Below, piece after piece: positions 34,819 to 44,071 of a stretch of DNA of 59,765 nucleotides. Location: positions 1 to 59,765 of the forward strand of contig CALGIG010000064.1 in the NCBI GenBank assembly GCA_937915865.1, written 5' to 3'. The first letter of the stretch is position 1, and each line of letters starts with the position of its first letter. Origin of the DNA: an uncultured Prolixibacteraceae bacterium (GTDB taxonomy: Bacteria; Bacteroidota; Bacteroidia; Bacteroidales; Prolixibacteraceae). The position numbers were made by a program, and so were the translations under genes. The notes under the pieces are model-generated. The model was not told the origin of the DNA, did no database searches, and saw nothing but the letters and a program-made list of their open reading frames with translations.

Positions 34819-37542
34819 TTATTTGCTGTGCTTAATATTTGCTTGTGCAGCTGCCAGGCGTGCAATTGGAACACGATAGGGCGAACAACTTACATAGTTC
34901 ATACCCACCTTATCACAGAATTCTACAGAGCTTGGTTCGCCGCCATGTTCACCACAAATACCTACTTTCAGTTCTGGTTTTGTTGATCGACCACGGTTTA
35001 CACCAATTTCAACAAGTAGACCGACACCATTTTGATCTAATACCTGGAAAGGATCCTGTTTAAAGATTCCTTTATTGATATATTCAGGTAAGAATTTGCC
35101 GGCGTCGTCACGCGAATAACCTAAAGTCATTTGGGTTAAGTCGTTTGTACCGAACGAGAAGAAGTCGGCTTCTCTTGCAATATGATCAGCTGTTAAAGCA
35201 GCACGTGGAATTTCGATCATTGTTCCAACAAGGTAATCAATACGTTCGCCTTTTTCGGCAAATACCTTCTCGGCTGTACCACGAATAATGTCTGCCTGGT
35301 TTTTCAATTCAGCAATTGTACCAACTAATGGAACCATAATTTCAGGACGAGCATCGATACCTTTAGCTTTTAGGTTCATAGCTGCTTCAATAATGGCACG
35401 TGCCTGCATGGCAGTAATTTCAGGATAAGTAATACCCAAACGGCAACCACGGTGGCCCAACATTGGGTTAAATTCGTGGAGCGATTCAACTTTATTTTTT
35501 ACTTGTTCAACCGAAATGCCCATTTCATCAGCCATTTCTTTTTGGTTAGCTTCTTCGTGAGGTACAAATTCGTGCAATGGCGGGTCGAGCAAGCGAATGG
35601 TTACGCCAAAACCTTCCATAGCTTCAAAAATTCCTTCGAAGTCGCTACGCTGCATAGGCAACAGTTTGGCTAAAGCTTTTTCACGTCCGGCAACGTCATC
35701 AGCCAGAATCATTTCGCGCATGGCTTTAATACGGTCGCCTTCAAAAAACATGTGCTCAGTACGGGTCAACCCAATACCTTTAGCTCCAAAATTACGTGCA
35801 ATACGTGCGTCTTTCGGAGTATCGGCGTTGGTACGAACGCTCATGCGGGTATTTTTGTCGGCAATAGCCATTAATTCACCAAAATCACCGCTCAATTCGG
35901 GATCTTTTGTTGCGATTTTTCCTTCATATACTTCTCCGGTTGTGCCGTTTAGTGAAATGAAATCGCCTTCCTTAAATAACTTACCAGCAACAGTTAGTGT
36001 TCTGGCTTTGTAATCAATTATCAACGAACCAGCACCTGAAACACAACATTTACCCATTCCTCGGGCAACAACAGCTGCATGAGATGTCATACCTCCACGG
36101 GCAGTAAGTATCCCCTTAGCTACATTCATACCACGAAGATCTTCCGGCGATGTTTCAATACGAACCAGAACAACTTGTTTTCCTTTGGCAACCCATTCTT
36201 CAGCTTCGTCGGCAAAAAATACGATTTGACCTGTAGCTGCTCCGGGAGAAGCAGGCAACCCTTTAGCCAGAACATGGGCCGCTTTAATCGCGTTTTTGTC
36301 GAAAACCGGGTGGAGTAATTCATCGAGTTTGTTTGGTTCAACACGCAATAGAGCGGTTTTTTCATCGATTAAGCTTTCTTTCAGCATATCCATAGCAATT
36401 TTCACCATTGCAGCGCCGGTACGTTTCCCGTTGCGGGTTTGCAGGAACCACAATTTTCCTTCCTGGATAGTGAATTCCATATCCTGCATATCGGTGAAAT
36501 AGTTTTCAAGCTTATTCTGAATAGCAAAAAGTTCTTTATAGATTTCAGGCATAGCTTCTTCCAATGAAGGATATTTAGCGGCTCGGTCTACTTCAGAAAC
36601 ACCTGCTAAAATAGCCCAACGTTTTGACCCTTCAAGAGTGATTTGCTGTGGGGTACGGATACCGGCGACAACGTCTTCTCCTTGTGCATTAATCAGATAT
36701 TCACCATTGAAAAGATTTTCCCCTGTCCCGGCATCGCGGCTAAAGCATACGCCAGTTCCTGAAGTTGATCCCATGTTTCCAAATACCATGGCCTGAACAT
36801 TAACAGCAGTTCCCCATTCTTCCGGAATTTGGTTTAACTGACGATATAAAATTGCACGGTCGTTCATCCAGCTGTTAAATACAGCATAAATAGCTCCCCA
36901 CAATTGTTCCCATGAGCTTTCTGGAAAATCGTGACCTGTTTTTGCCTTAACAGCAGCTTTAAATTTCAAAACAAGTTCTTTAAGGTCGTCGACCGAAAGT
37001 TCAGTGTCGTTTACAACACCTTTTTCGTGTTTTACTTCTTCAATAATTTCCTCGAATGGATCGATGTCTGTTTTAGAGGTAGGTTTCATGTCTAAAACTA
37101 CGTCGCCATACATTTGGACAAAACGGCGATAGCTATCCCACACGAAGCGTGGATTGCCGGTTTTTTTTGCCATTCCTTCAACTACAGTGTCGTTTAATCC
37201 AAGATTAAGGATGGTATCCATCATACCTGGCATTGAAGCACGTGCTCCTGAACGTACAGAAACTAAAAGCGGATTTGAAGCATCTCCAAATTTGCTGTTT
37301 GTTTGACTTTCAATGTGAGTAATTGCTTTTTCTACATCCGTTTTAATTAATTCGACAACTTTTTCACGTCCGTCTTTATTATAAATGGTACAAACGTCAG
37401 TAGTGATCGTAAAGCCGGGAGGAACCGGAACTCCGATCAGGTTCATTTCAGCAAGGTTTGCACCTTTACCTCCAAGTAAGTTTTTCATATCAGCTTTTCC
37501 TTCAGCTGCACCATTTCCGAACGTATAAACGTACTTTGTCAT
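34819..37542 (-). CDS. ppdK: Pyruvate, phosphate dikinase
   Basis: All PPDK parts are present in 907 residues. The N-terminal nucleotide-binding domain includes KNLLGGKGANLAEM and SVRSGARASMPGMMDTILNLG. The swivelling domain has the phosphorylated H488 in GGMTSHAAVVARGMGKCC. The PEP/pyruvate TIM barrel ends with GICGEHGGEPSSVEF and the catalytic-type NYVSCSPYRVPIAR. It interconverts pyruvate, ATP and phosphate with PEP, AMP and pyrophosphate, and serves glycolysis or gluconeogenesis in the cytoplasm. Length is normal. A TATATTTG box (minus, 37658-37665) would give a leader of about 110 nt. Confidence 0.97.
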   Translation of the reverse strand: MTKYVYTFGNGAAEGKADMKNLLGGKGANLAEMNLIGVPVPPGFTITTDVCTIYNKDGREKVVELIKTDVEKAITHIESQTNSKFGDASNPLLVSVRSGARASMPGMMDTILNLGLNDTVVEGMAKKTGNPRFVWDSYRRFVQMYGDVVLDMKPTSKTDIDPFEEIIEEVKHEKGVVNDTELSVDDLKELVLKFKAAVKAKTGHDFPESSWEQLWGAIYAVFNSWMNDRAILYRQLNQIPEEWGTAVNVQAMVFGNMGSTSGTGVCFSRDAGTGENLFNGEYLINAQGEDVVAGIRTPQQITLEGSKRWAILAGVSEVDRAAKYPSLEEAMPEIYKELFAIQNKLENYFTDMQDMEFTIQEGKLWFLQTRNGKRTGAAMVKIAMDMLKESLIDEKTALLRVEPNKLDELLHPVFDKNAIKAAHVLAKGLPASPGAATGQIVFFADEAEEWVAKGKQVVLVRIETSPEDLRGMNVAKGILTARGGMTSHAAVVARGMGKCCVSGAGSLIIDYKARTLTVAGKLFKEGDFISLNGTTGEVYEGKIATKDPELSGDFGELMAIADKNTRMSVRTNADTPKDARIARNFGAKGIGLTRTEHMFFEGDRIKAMREMILADDVAGREKALAKLLPMQRSDFEGIFEAMEGFGVTIRLLDPPLHEFVPHEEANQKEMADEMGISVEQVKNKVESLHEFNPMLGHRGCRLGITYPEITAMQARAIIEAAMNLKAKGIDARPEIMVPLVGTIAELKNQADIIRGTAEKVFAEKGERIDYLVGTMIEIPRAALTADHIAREADFFSFGTNDLTQMTLGYSRDDAGKFLPEYINKGIFKQDPFQVLDQNGVGLLVEIGVNRGRSTKPELKVGICGEHGGEPSSVEFCDKVGMNYVSCSPYRVPIARLAAAQANIKHSK

Positions 37543-37657
37543 AGAGTGTTAATTTATAAATTATTGATATGTAGTCAGTTATTTTAGATGTTCTGTAAAA
37601 AAATATTTAAACGAAAAAACAGTTAAAAACAAAAATTGTTTCACCTGAAAAGTGAGG

Positions 37658-37665
37658 CAAATATA
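37658..37665 (-). promoter_or_regulatory. Putative -7 box of ppdK
   Basis: On the minus strand TATATTTG is followed by C, a perfect TAnnTTTG match, about 115 bp upstream of the ppdK ATG. No -33 element is evident at the standard spacing. Confidence 0.4.
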
Positions 37666-37904
37666 TACATTCATTTATCAAGCTAAAAATACTTTCTTAA
37701 CTTTAATTTAATATTAGCCGTTTTTTATTTGAAATTTTAATTCACTTTTATTTGCAGATTTCAAAACAGTTCTGTTGTAAATATTTAGAACGTTTTTAAA
37801 CGGTTTATAGTAGGGAGAATATAGAAGTGAATGAGTAAGGGATAAAATCTTAACATTAGTTAACTATCGTTCATACCTCTTAACGTTTTGATGTTTTATT
37901 TTTG

Positions 37905-37995
37905 TATCGAAGTTAGTTTTAAGTACTACACAATAGGTTTTTTTCATAGAAATAGGTTAGGTTAGAGTGAAAGGGTGGCAGAGGCCATCCTTTTT
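37905..37995 (+). ncRNA. Candidate small RNA of unknown function
   Basis: A TAnnTTTG-type box (TATTTTTG, 37897-37904) precedes about 90 nt that end in a hairpin GGGTGGC-AGAG-GCCATCC (37973-37990, one G.U pair) and TTTTT. The stretch contains AATAGGTT twice. There is no coding frame and no match to an RNA family I can recognise. The evidence is only promoter-like plus terminator-like sequence. Confidence 0.25.
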
Positions 37996-38167
37996 CTATT
38001 TTACCGGATATAATACCCTTTCGTTAAGGTTAAGCTTTAACGCCTTTTTGCCGCAAGGAAAAATTGTACATGGTTCTGGCATATCAAAGCTGTGTTTTCC
38101 GCTTGATCGGATTCTTTTACTTGTCTTAATTCATATTAAATATGGGAAAAGGATTTGAAAATAAAAA

Positions 38168-38204
38168 CACCCAACTTAACATTTCATAAATGTAAAATTG
38201 GGTG
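38168..38204 (-). terminator. Terminator of tRNA-Ser
   Basis: CACCCAA (38168-38174) pairs with TTGGGTG (38198-38204), with further partial pairing inside the loop (TTAACATTT with AAATGTAA). In the minus direction GTTTTTAT follows. It is about 34 bp downstream of the tRNA 3' end. Confidence 0.65.
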
Positions 38205-38237
38205 CATTTTCGCTAAGAAGCTGATTATAAATATTTT

Positions 38238-38327
<90 letters not shown>

Positions 38328-38580
38328 AAATGCGGTGGCAAAAGTAGAACATTTTTTTGTACTGCAAAAACTATTATAAAAAAAAACCAGTTTTTTTTTC
38401 GCAAAAAATATTTGCTAATGGTTGCTTTTTTGAATCATATTTAAGAATTTAGTATCAAATTAAATTCAACGATTTGAAAGCATTGATTTTATTGAGGTTT
38501 TCAATTTATATTAAATGGTTCAATTGAAAAATTTAATGATTTTTAAACTCAGATATTTTTAACCTTAAAACAGTTTTCCT

Positions 38581-38850
38581 ATGAACAAAGCACAATTAAT
38601 CGATGCAATTGCTGAAAAAGCTAATTTGACTAAAGCTGATGCAAAAAAAGCCTTGGATGCTTTTGTTGATTCCACTTCAGAAGCTTTAAAAAATGGAGAT
38701 CGTGTTGCACTTATTGGTTTCGGTTCATTTTCTGTCGCTTCACGAAGTGCAAGGACAGGAAGAAATCCTCAATCTGGTAAGACCATTGAAATTCCGGAAA
38801 AGAAAGTTGTTAAATTTAAACCAGGTGCCGAATTAGCTGATTCTATTTAA
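38581..38850 (+). CDS. HU-family DNA-binding protein
   Basis: This 89-residue protein matches HU along its full length. MNKAQLIDAIAEKANLTKADA forms the helical dimerisation part, LIGFGSFSVASR the central turn, and ARTGRNPQSGKTIEIPEKK the beta arm with the RNP tip proline that intercalates in DNA. It binds and bends DNA without sequence specificity as a dimer in the nucleoid. It is a single-gene unit with a terminator at 38876. Confidence 0.96.
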   Translation: MNKAQLIDAIAEKANLTKADAKKALDAFVDSTSEALKNGDRVALIGFGSFSVASRSARTGRNPQSGKTIEIPEKKVVKFKPGAELADSI

Positions 38851-38875
38851 CAAATACCTGGATAAAATTTTCAGA

Positions 38876-38911
38876 AAAAGGGAGGCATTATCAAAATGTT
38901 TCCCTTTTTTT
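38876..38911 (+). terminator. Terminator of the HU gene
   Basis: AAAAGGGA (38876-38883) pairs with TCCCTTTT (38901-38908) around a 17-nt loop and runs into a T-tract. It overlaps the start of a TATCTTTG box for trmH. Confidence 0.65.
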
Positions 38912-38918
38912 ATCTTTG
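38911..38918 (+). promoter_or_regulatory. Putative -7 box of trmH
   Basis: TATCTTTG matches TAnnTTTG, 19 bp before the trmH ATG and immediately after the HU terminator. No matching -33 TTTG is visible. Confidence 0.4.
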
Positions 38919-38937
38919 CCTGCTTTAAAATTATAGA

Positions 38938-39612
38938 ATGGATTCCAAATTAATTGATTATTTATCCGGGTTTCTTACTCAAAAAAGATATGCGTTGCTT
39001 AATCGAATTCTCGAATTGAGAACAAACTACCTTACCATTGTTTTAGAAGACTTATATCAAACTCAAAATACAAGTGCTGCAATTCGCTCTGCCGATTGTT
39101 TTGGAATTCAGAATGTACATGTTATCGAAAATAAAAATATTTTTCATGTTAATCCGAATGTTGTTCGTGGGGCTACAAATTGGGTGACGGTTAATCGGTA
39201 TGATAATGAAGAAACTAATACTCCCAGGGTATTTCAGAAATTAAAGGATGATGGATACAGAATTGTTGTGGCCACGCCTCATAACCATGATGTGCCACTT
39301 GAAGATTTTGACCTTGAAAAAGGAAAAGCTGCTATTGTTTTTGGATGTGAACGGCCCGGTTTAACCAGTTTTGCTCTTGAAAACGCTGATGAATACATGA
39401 AAATTCCGATGGTAGGTTTCACTGAGAGTTTAAATGTATCAGCCTCAGTAGCAATTGTACTTCACGATCTAACTTACGAGTTACGAAAAAAAAACAATGT
39501 CAATTGGCAGCTTAGCGAAGTAGAGAAACAAAAAGTACTATTGGATTGGCTGCGCATTTCAATTAAGCGCGTTGATTTAATAGAACAAAAGTTTTATGAA
39601 TTGAATAAATAA
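38938..39612 (+). CDS. trmH: tRNA (guanosine-2'-O-)-methyltransferase TrmH
   Basis: The 224-residue SPOUT protein has the three motifs of the family: NTSAAIRSADCFGIQ near residue 43, VFGCERPGLTSFA near residue 135, and IPMVGFTESLNVSASVAIVLHDL near residue 158, which forms the knotted SAM site. The motif 1 arginine is the catalytic residue that activates the 2'-OH. TrmH methylates G18 in the D-loop of tRNAs. The C-terminal extension is the helical tail of TrmH proper, not of rRNA methylases. It is 11 bp ahead of the DPP III gene and probably co-transcribed. Confidence 0.92.
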   Translation: MDSKLIDYLSGFLTQKRYALLNRILELRTNYLTIVLEDLYQTQNTSAAIRSADCFGIQNVHVIENKNIFHVNPNVVRGATNWVTVNRYDNEETNTPRVFQKLKDDGYRIVVATPHNHDVPLEDFDLEKGKAAIVFGCERPGLTSFALENADEYMKIPMVGFTESLNVSASVAIVLHDLTYELRKKNNVNWQLSEVEKQKVLLDWLRISIKRVDLIEQKFYELNK

Positions 39613-39623
39613 AGAAATCGTAC

Positions 39624-41585
39624 ATGGAAGTTTTTGTAGAAAAATTTGCTGATATAAAAATACTTAGGTATTTGGTTCCCGAATTTGAGAAACTTACGCC
39701 ACAACGAAAGATTTACATCTATTATCTTTCTCAGGCTGCATTGTGTGGCCGTGATATTCTATGGGATCAGAATAATCGGTACAATCTGATTGTCAGGAAT
39801 TTTCTCGAAAATATATATAAAACTTATTCTGGTAATCGGGGAACATCTGAATTTGACCAATTTGTTGTTTACCTAAAAAGAGTTTGGTTTTCAAATGGAA
39901 TTCATCATCATTATTCAACAGATAAAATTCCTGTAGGTTTTACAAACCTATATTTCGAGAAACTGATTGAATTGTCTGATTGGTTGTCATTTAAGGTTGC
40001 TGGTTATGATGAGAATGAACAACTTGTTTCTGAGATTAAAGAGTTGCTTTTTAATCTGGAAATTGAACGAAAACGGGTTAATCTGGAAACAAATGCTGAT
40101 TTGATATTATCTTCAGCAAATAATTATTACCAAGGCGTTACTCAACCAGAAGCTGAGGCGTTTTATGCCGGACTGAAATCTATTGCTGGCCGAGAACCAA
40201 TATCTTATGGTCTAAATTCTACATTGATTAAAGAAAACGAACAGTTAAAAGAAGATGTTTGGAAAGTTGATGGTAAATATAGTGAGGCCATCGAAAATAT
40301 AATTTACTGGTTGAAAATGGCTATTGAATTTGCTGAAAATGAGCTTCAACGATCCTATATCCGAAATTTGATAGAATATTATACCACTGGCGATTTAGCA
40401 AAATTCGACGAATACAGTATTAATTGGGTTAGGGAACAGTTGGGTGAGGTTGATTTTGTAAATGGATTTATTGAGGTTTACGGTGATCCACTTGGTATTA
40501 AAGGAAGTTGGGAATCGATTGTGAATTTCAAAGATAAAGAAGCTACCAAACGGGCCGAAATCCTTAGTGAAAATGCTCAATGGTTTGAAGACCATTCACC
40601 TGTATCAGAAGAATTTAAGAAGAAAGAGGTGAAAGGTGTTAGTGCTAAAGTAATTAATGTTGCGATTCTTGGAGGCGATTGCTATCCTGCAACACCGATT
40701 GGAATTAATTTACCTAATGCCGAATGGATTCGCGAAAAACATGGATCGAAATCGGTTACTATTGAAAATATAACGCAAGCTTATTTTTTGGATTCCATAG
40801 GAAACGGGATGCTTGAAGAATTTGCTCTTTCATCAGAGGAAATTGTAAGGGCCCGAAATTTTGGGTATTTAGCTGGAAATTTGCATACCGATTTACATGA
40901 ATGTTTGGGACATGGCTCCGGAAGGATTCTGGAAGGTGTAAATACTGAGGTGCTGAAAAATTACTATTCGACAATAGAAGAAACCCGTGCCGATCTTTTC
41001 GCTTTGTACTATATCATGGATGAAAAGCTTGTTGATTTGGGATTAATTCCATCGTTGGAAGCTTCAAAAGCTGAGTATGACGCATACCTCAGAAATGGGC
41101 TGATTACACAATTAACACGTATAGAGCCAGGAAAAGATATTGAAGAGTCGCACATGCGTAACCGGCAATTGATATCGCGCTGGGTAGTAAATGCAGGTAT
41201 GCTGGAGCAGGTTGTTGAATTGGTTACAAATAATTCGAAAACGTTTGTCAGAATAAACGATTATACCAAACTTAGATATTTATTTGGTCAGTTACTGAAA
41301 GAAATACAGCGAATTAAGTCGGAAGGAGATTATAAATCGGCACAGGAAATTGTTGAAACTTTTGGAGTAAAAGTTGACCGTGAATTACACATTGAAGTGC
41401 TTGAACGTTTTAAAAAGTTGGATTTGGCCCCTTATGCGGGTTTTGTGAACCCCGTTTATGAATTGATGACATGGCCGTGCGGAACTCCTTACGATGTGGC
41501 TATTCGTTACGATGAAGATTATACTTCACAAATGCTTCGTTACAGCGACGAGTTTGGCTTTTTGTCGAGGAAAATTAGTTTATAG
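39624..41585 (+). CDS. Dipeptidyl-peptidase III-family zinc peptidase (M49)
   Basis: At 653 residues it carries the zinc signature of M49, HECLGHGSG, with H425, E426 and H430, and the second motif EETRAD with ligand E453. The bacterial version has HExxGH rather than the eukaryotic HELLGH with one extra residue, as here. No signal peptide is found, so it would release dipeptides from small peptides in the cytoplasm. Late motifs YTKLRYLFGQLLKEIQRIKSEGD and FKKLDLAPYAGF fit the family. It follows trmH by 11 bp and ends in a 29-bp palindrome. Confidence 0.9.
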   Translation: MEVFVEKFADIKILRYLVPEFEKLTPQRKIYIYYLSQAALCGRDILWDQNNRYNLIVRNFLENIYKTYSGNRGTSEFDQFVVYLKRVWFSNGIHHHYSTDKIPVGFTNLYFEKLIELSDWLSFKVAGYDENEQLVSEIKELLFNLEIERKRVNLETNADLILSSANNYYQGVTQPEAEAFYAGLKSIAGREPISYGLNSTLIKENEQLKEDVWKVDGKYSEAIENIIYWLKMAIEFAENELQRSYIRNLIEYYTTGDLAKFDEYSINWVREQLGEVDFVNGFIEVYGDPLGIKGSWESIVNFKDKEATKRAEILSENAQWFEDHSPVSEEFKKKEVKGVSAKVINVAILGGDCYPATPIGINLPNAEWIREKHGSKSVTIENITQAYFLDSIGNGMLEEFALSSEEIVRARNFGYLAGNLHTDLHECLGHGSGRILEGVNTEVLKNYYSTIEETRADLFALYYIMDEKLVDLGLIPSLEASKAEYDAYLRNGLITQLTRIEPGKDIEESHMRNRQLISRWVVNAGMLEQVVELVTNNSKTFVRINDYTKLRYLFGQLLKEIQRIKSEGDYKSAQEIVETFGVKVDRELHIEVLERFKKLDLAPYAGFVNPVYELMTWPCGTPYDVAIRYDEDYTSQMLRYSDEFGFLSRKISL

Positions 41586-41646
41586 TAGAATAGATATTAC
41601 AGAACAGAGGTAGTTCGACTACCTCTGTTCTGTAATATCTATTCTA
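41586..41646. terminator. 29-bp perfect palindrome filling the gap between convergent genes
   Basis: From the base after the DPP III stop to 3 bp before the GH92 stop, the sequence is one inverted repeat. The 29-bp arms (41586-41614 and 41618-41646) match with no mismatch around a TCG loop. It is far longer than usual terminators and has no T-run. It may work as a bidirectional terminator and RNA stabiliser or be a selfish palindromic element. Confidence 0.85.
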
Positions 41647-41649
41647 ATT

Positions 41650-43929
41650 CTAATGTTGAGCTGTACTGAATGAAACGTCGGTTCCCCATTGCTTATTAGG
41701 TCGGTTGCCCATAACCAATTCGAGTTTCCCTCCATTTACAATTTCAGAATGGGTCAACCATGCCCGGTTAATATCTATACCGTTCAATCGTGCCGATTGT
41801 ATGTATTTATTCACTTTTGAACAGTTTTTTGCGTCCACAGTAAAAGTCTTTCCTCCAGGCAAATCGATTGTAATTGTATTGAAGAAAGGGCTTCCAATAG
41901 CATATAAGTTCGAACCTGAGGTAACAGGGTAAAATCCCATTGCCGAAAAAATATACCATGAGCAAAGTGCTCCACCATCTTCATCTCCGGCTAAACCAAG
42001 AGGTGAATCGTCGAACCACATATCCATAATTTCGCGTATACGCCGTTGGGTTTTCCAGGCTTGTCCTGCATAATTGTACAAATACGGAATATGGAACGAA
42101 GGCTCGTTCCCTGCCGGAAACATACCATTCAAACCTGTGGCATCGGGAAATTGTCCCATAAATTGCCATTTTGATATGTGCGTGGGTTCGTTAAATAAAT
42201 TGTCCAAACGATCTACAAATTTAGCTTTTCCACCCATCAACTCAATGAGGCCGGGAATATCGTGCATTACGTTAAATGTCCAGGGGTAACTATTATTTTC
42301 GGTGAAATAAAGACGAGAACCCGTTCCGCCTGAAAGTTGCGGATCAAATGGTTCGATCCAGTTTCCTTTGTCATCTTTAGGAGCCATGAAACCAATAGCT
42401 GGGTTATAAACATTTTTATAGTAGGCCGACCTTTTCATGAAATAATTATAGTCATCTGTCTTATTCAATGCCCTGGCTAGCTGAGCAAGGCACCAGTCAT
42501 CGAAACTGTGTTCGAGGGAAAGCGCAACCGACTGTCGTTTCTCGAATCCATCTACCATTGCAACGGTTTCCTTTTCACCTTCTTTCAATGCAGGATACCA
42601 CCCATGTTCAATATAAAATGAATCAAGCGAACACATTGGTCCTGTTCTCCAGGGAAGCATTGTTCCTTGCGTTGCATTCTTTTTCAAGCCTTCATAAGCT
42701 TTTTCCACATCAAAGTTTTTTGCTCCTTTTCTATATGTATCCAACATCAAAGGAGCAGTGTGAAATCCTATCATAGCCGGAAAATCGCCATAAAACTGAG
42801 GAAAGCCTGGCATCCATTTACTTTGCTGGTACATATCGACGTAGGATTGAACCATATCAGCCTGCATATCAGGGTTGAGAATAAGCCCCAGGGGGTGCAG
42901 GCAACGGAATGTATCCCACAACCAATCGTCAACAAAGAATGGGCGGCCATTCGTTTCATGAATCTGATGGTCGTAGCCGCTATAATATTTTCCATATTCC
43001 GATATATCTACCATTCGTTCGCTGGCGCGATACAGGCAAGTATAGAAAATTCGTTTTTGGCGTTCAGTTCCGCCTTTAACCTTAATTTGATTGATTGTTT
43101 TTTTCCATAGCTGATAACTTTCGTTTTTCACCTGTTCAAAGTTCTTTCCTGTAGTTTCTTTTTGCAGGTTTTCTTTGGCCTGATCTTCACTTATGAATGA
43201 GATACCTATTTTGACGAAAAGAGGCTCACTCAAATCTTTGTAAGTCGCAAAAACCCCAAGTTTTTTACCGGTTTGTTCTTTTGCATTCGGAACCAGCTTT
43301 TCCTGATCAAAAATCCCGGTTTCGCTAAAAGGTTTACTCAGTTCAATATAGAAGTACTGTTTTGCATCTTGGTATTCTTCCCATCCCGAAAGGCTGTTTG
43401 TGCCAATAATCTTAAATGAGGATTGATTGGACGTTCTGAAAATAACATTGCAGGAATCTTTTTTGCTGTAATCGAATTTATACCATACCGATCTTTCAGT
43501 AGTTGTCCAGCTGGCCGTAATATCACGATCTTCAAGTAAAACCTGATGGAACCAAGGGTGAACCTGTTCCAAATCGTGATCGTAACCCTGGGCGTTGAGG
43601 TCTCGCGAGAAACTTACTTTTCCCTGGGTAGGTATAAGCTCAGTTACTACCCCTTGTCGGTAAGCAGGCATGTTAAAAGCAAGCCCGTAAATCTTATCCG
43701 AAAGGTAACGGTCGTTCAAACGGGGGCGGGTAAGGGGGAATACCCGAACCATACAATGAGGCCGGTGAACAGTCGGGTTTTTGGTGGTGAGCAGGGTGGC
43801 CACACTCCCTATATTCGGGTCGATATACGAAGTATAGTCTTTTGAACAACAGGACGATAATAATGCGATTACCCCGGTAAGGAGCGATAAAAGCAAATTT
43901 TGGGCCGATGAGCTATTCTTTTTTGCCAT
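41650..43929 (-). CDS. GH92 alpha-mannosidase, lipoprotein
   Basis: A lipobox (IALLSSC) directs lipidation of this 759-residue protein. The GH92 order is clear: YIDPNIGSVATLL near the N-terminus, RPHCMVRVFPLT, then the (alpha/alpha)6 domain with DDWLWDTFRCLHPL, PAMIGFHTAPLM and GTGSRLYFTENNSYPWTF. The acid Glu and base Asp regions are LAGDEDGGALCSWYIF and HIPYLYNYAGQAWK. GH92 enzymes are calcium-dependent exo-alpha-mannosidases acting on high-mannose or yeast-type glycans. It is the last gene of the minus-strand glycan cluster, 142 bp after the metallophosphoesterase gene. Confidence 0.95.
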   Translation of the reverse strand: MAKKNSSSAQNLLLSLLTGVIALLSSCCSKDYTSYIDPNIGSVATLLTTKNPTVHRPHCMVRVFPLTRPRLNDRYLSDKIYGLAFNMPAYRQGVVTELIPTQGKVSFSRDLNAQGYDHDLEQVHPWFHQVLLEDRDITASWTTTERSVWYKFDYSKKDSCNVIFRTSNQSSFKIIGTNSLSGWEEYQDAKQYFYIELSKPFSETGIFDQEKLVPNAKEQTGKKLGVFATYKDLSEPLFVKIGISFISEDQAKENLQKETTGKNFEQVKNESYQLWKKTINQIKVKGGTERQKRIFYTCLYRASERMVDISEYGKYYSGYDHQIHETNGRPFFVDDWLWDTFRCLHPLGLILNPDMQADMVQSYVDMYQQSKWMPGFPQFYGDFPAMIGFHTAPLMLDTYRKGAKNFDVEKAYEGLKKNATQGTMLPWRTGPMCSLDSFYIEHGWYPALKEGEKETVAMVDGFEKRQSVALSLEHSFDDWCLAQLARALNKTDDYNYFMKRSAYYKNVYNPAIGFMAPKDDKGNWIEPFDPQLSGGTGSRLYFTENNSYPWTFNVMHDIPGLIELMGGKAKFVDRLDNLFNEPTHISKWQFMGQFPDATGLNGMFPAGNEPSFHIPYLYNYAGQAWKTQRRIREIMDMWFDDSPLGLAGDEDGGALCSWYIFSAMGFYPVTSGSNLYAIGSPFFNTITIDLPGGKTFTVDAKNCSKVNKYIQSARLNGIDINRAWLTHSEIVNGGKLELVMGNRPNKQWGTDVSFSTAQH

Positions 43930-44029
43930 TTTAAGATGATTTAGTTGGTAGCTAAAGCGTGTTTATAGGACAAGGTTATGATTTTCAAATATAGTGTTTT
44001 TTTGTATTGAAGGTTGAATCTGATTGTTT

Positions 44030-44065
44030 CAGGGATTCCATCTTTCCCCAGAAATGGAATCCCTG
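44030..44065 (-). terminator. Hairpin after the metallophosphoesterase stop
   Basis: CAGGGATTCCAT (44030-44041) and ATGGAATCCCTG (44054-44065) form a 12-bp stem with a 12-nt loop, starting 6 bp past the stop. No U-run follows on the minus strand, so it may be a processing or stabilising hairpin inside the operon. Confidence 0.5.
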
Positions 44066-44071
44066 ACTGGC

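Larger units (their letters stand above)
37543..38237. other. Intergenic region between ppdK and tRNA-Ser with a possible small-RNA unit
   Basis: No convincing coding frame is found; a 63-codon ORF at 37967-38158 has no recognisable features. The left part holds the ppdK leader and a TATATTTG box at 37658-37665 (minus). The right part has TATTTTTG at 37897 and a hairpin with T-run at 37973-37995, which together could delimit a short transcript. A tRNA terminator lies at 38168-38204. Confidence 0.5.

Noticed and set aside
37967..38158. 63-codon ORF between ppdK and tRNA-Ser
   Set aside because: It overlaps a hairpin with T-run, has no recognisable domain or start signal and an unusual composition.
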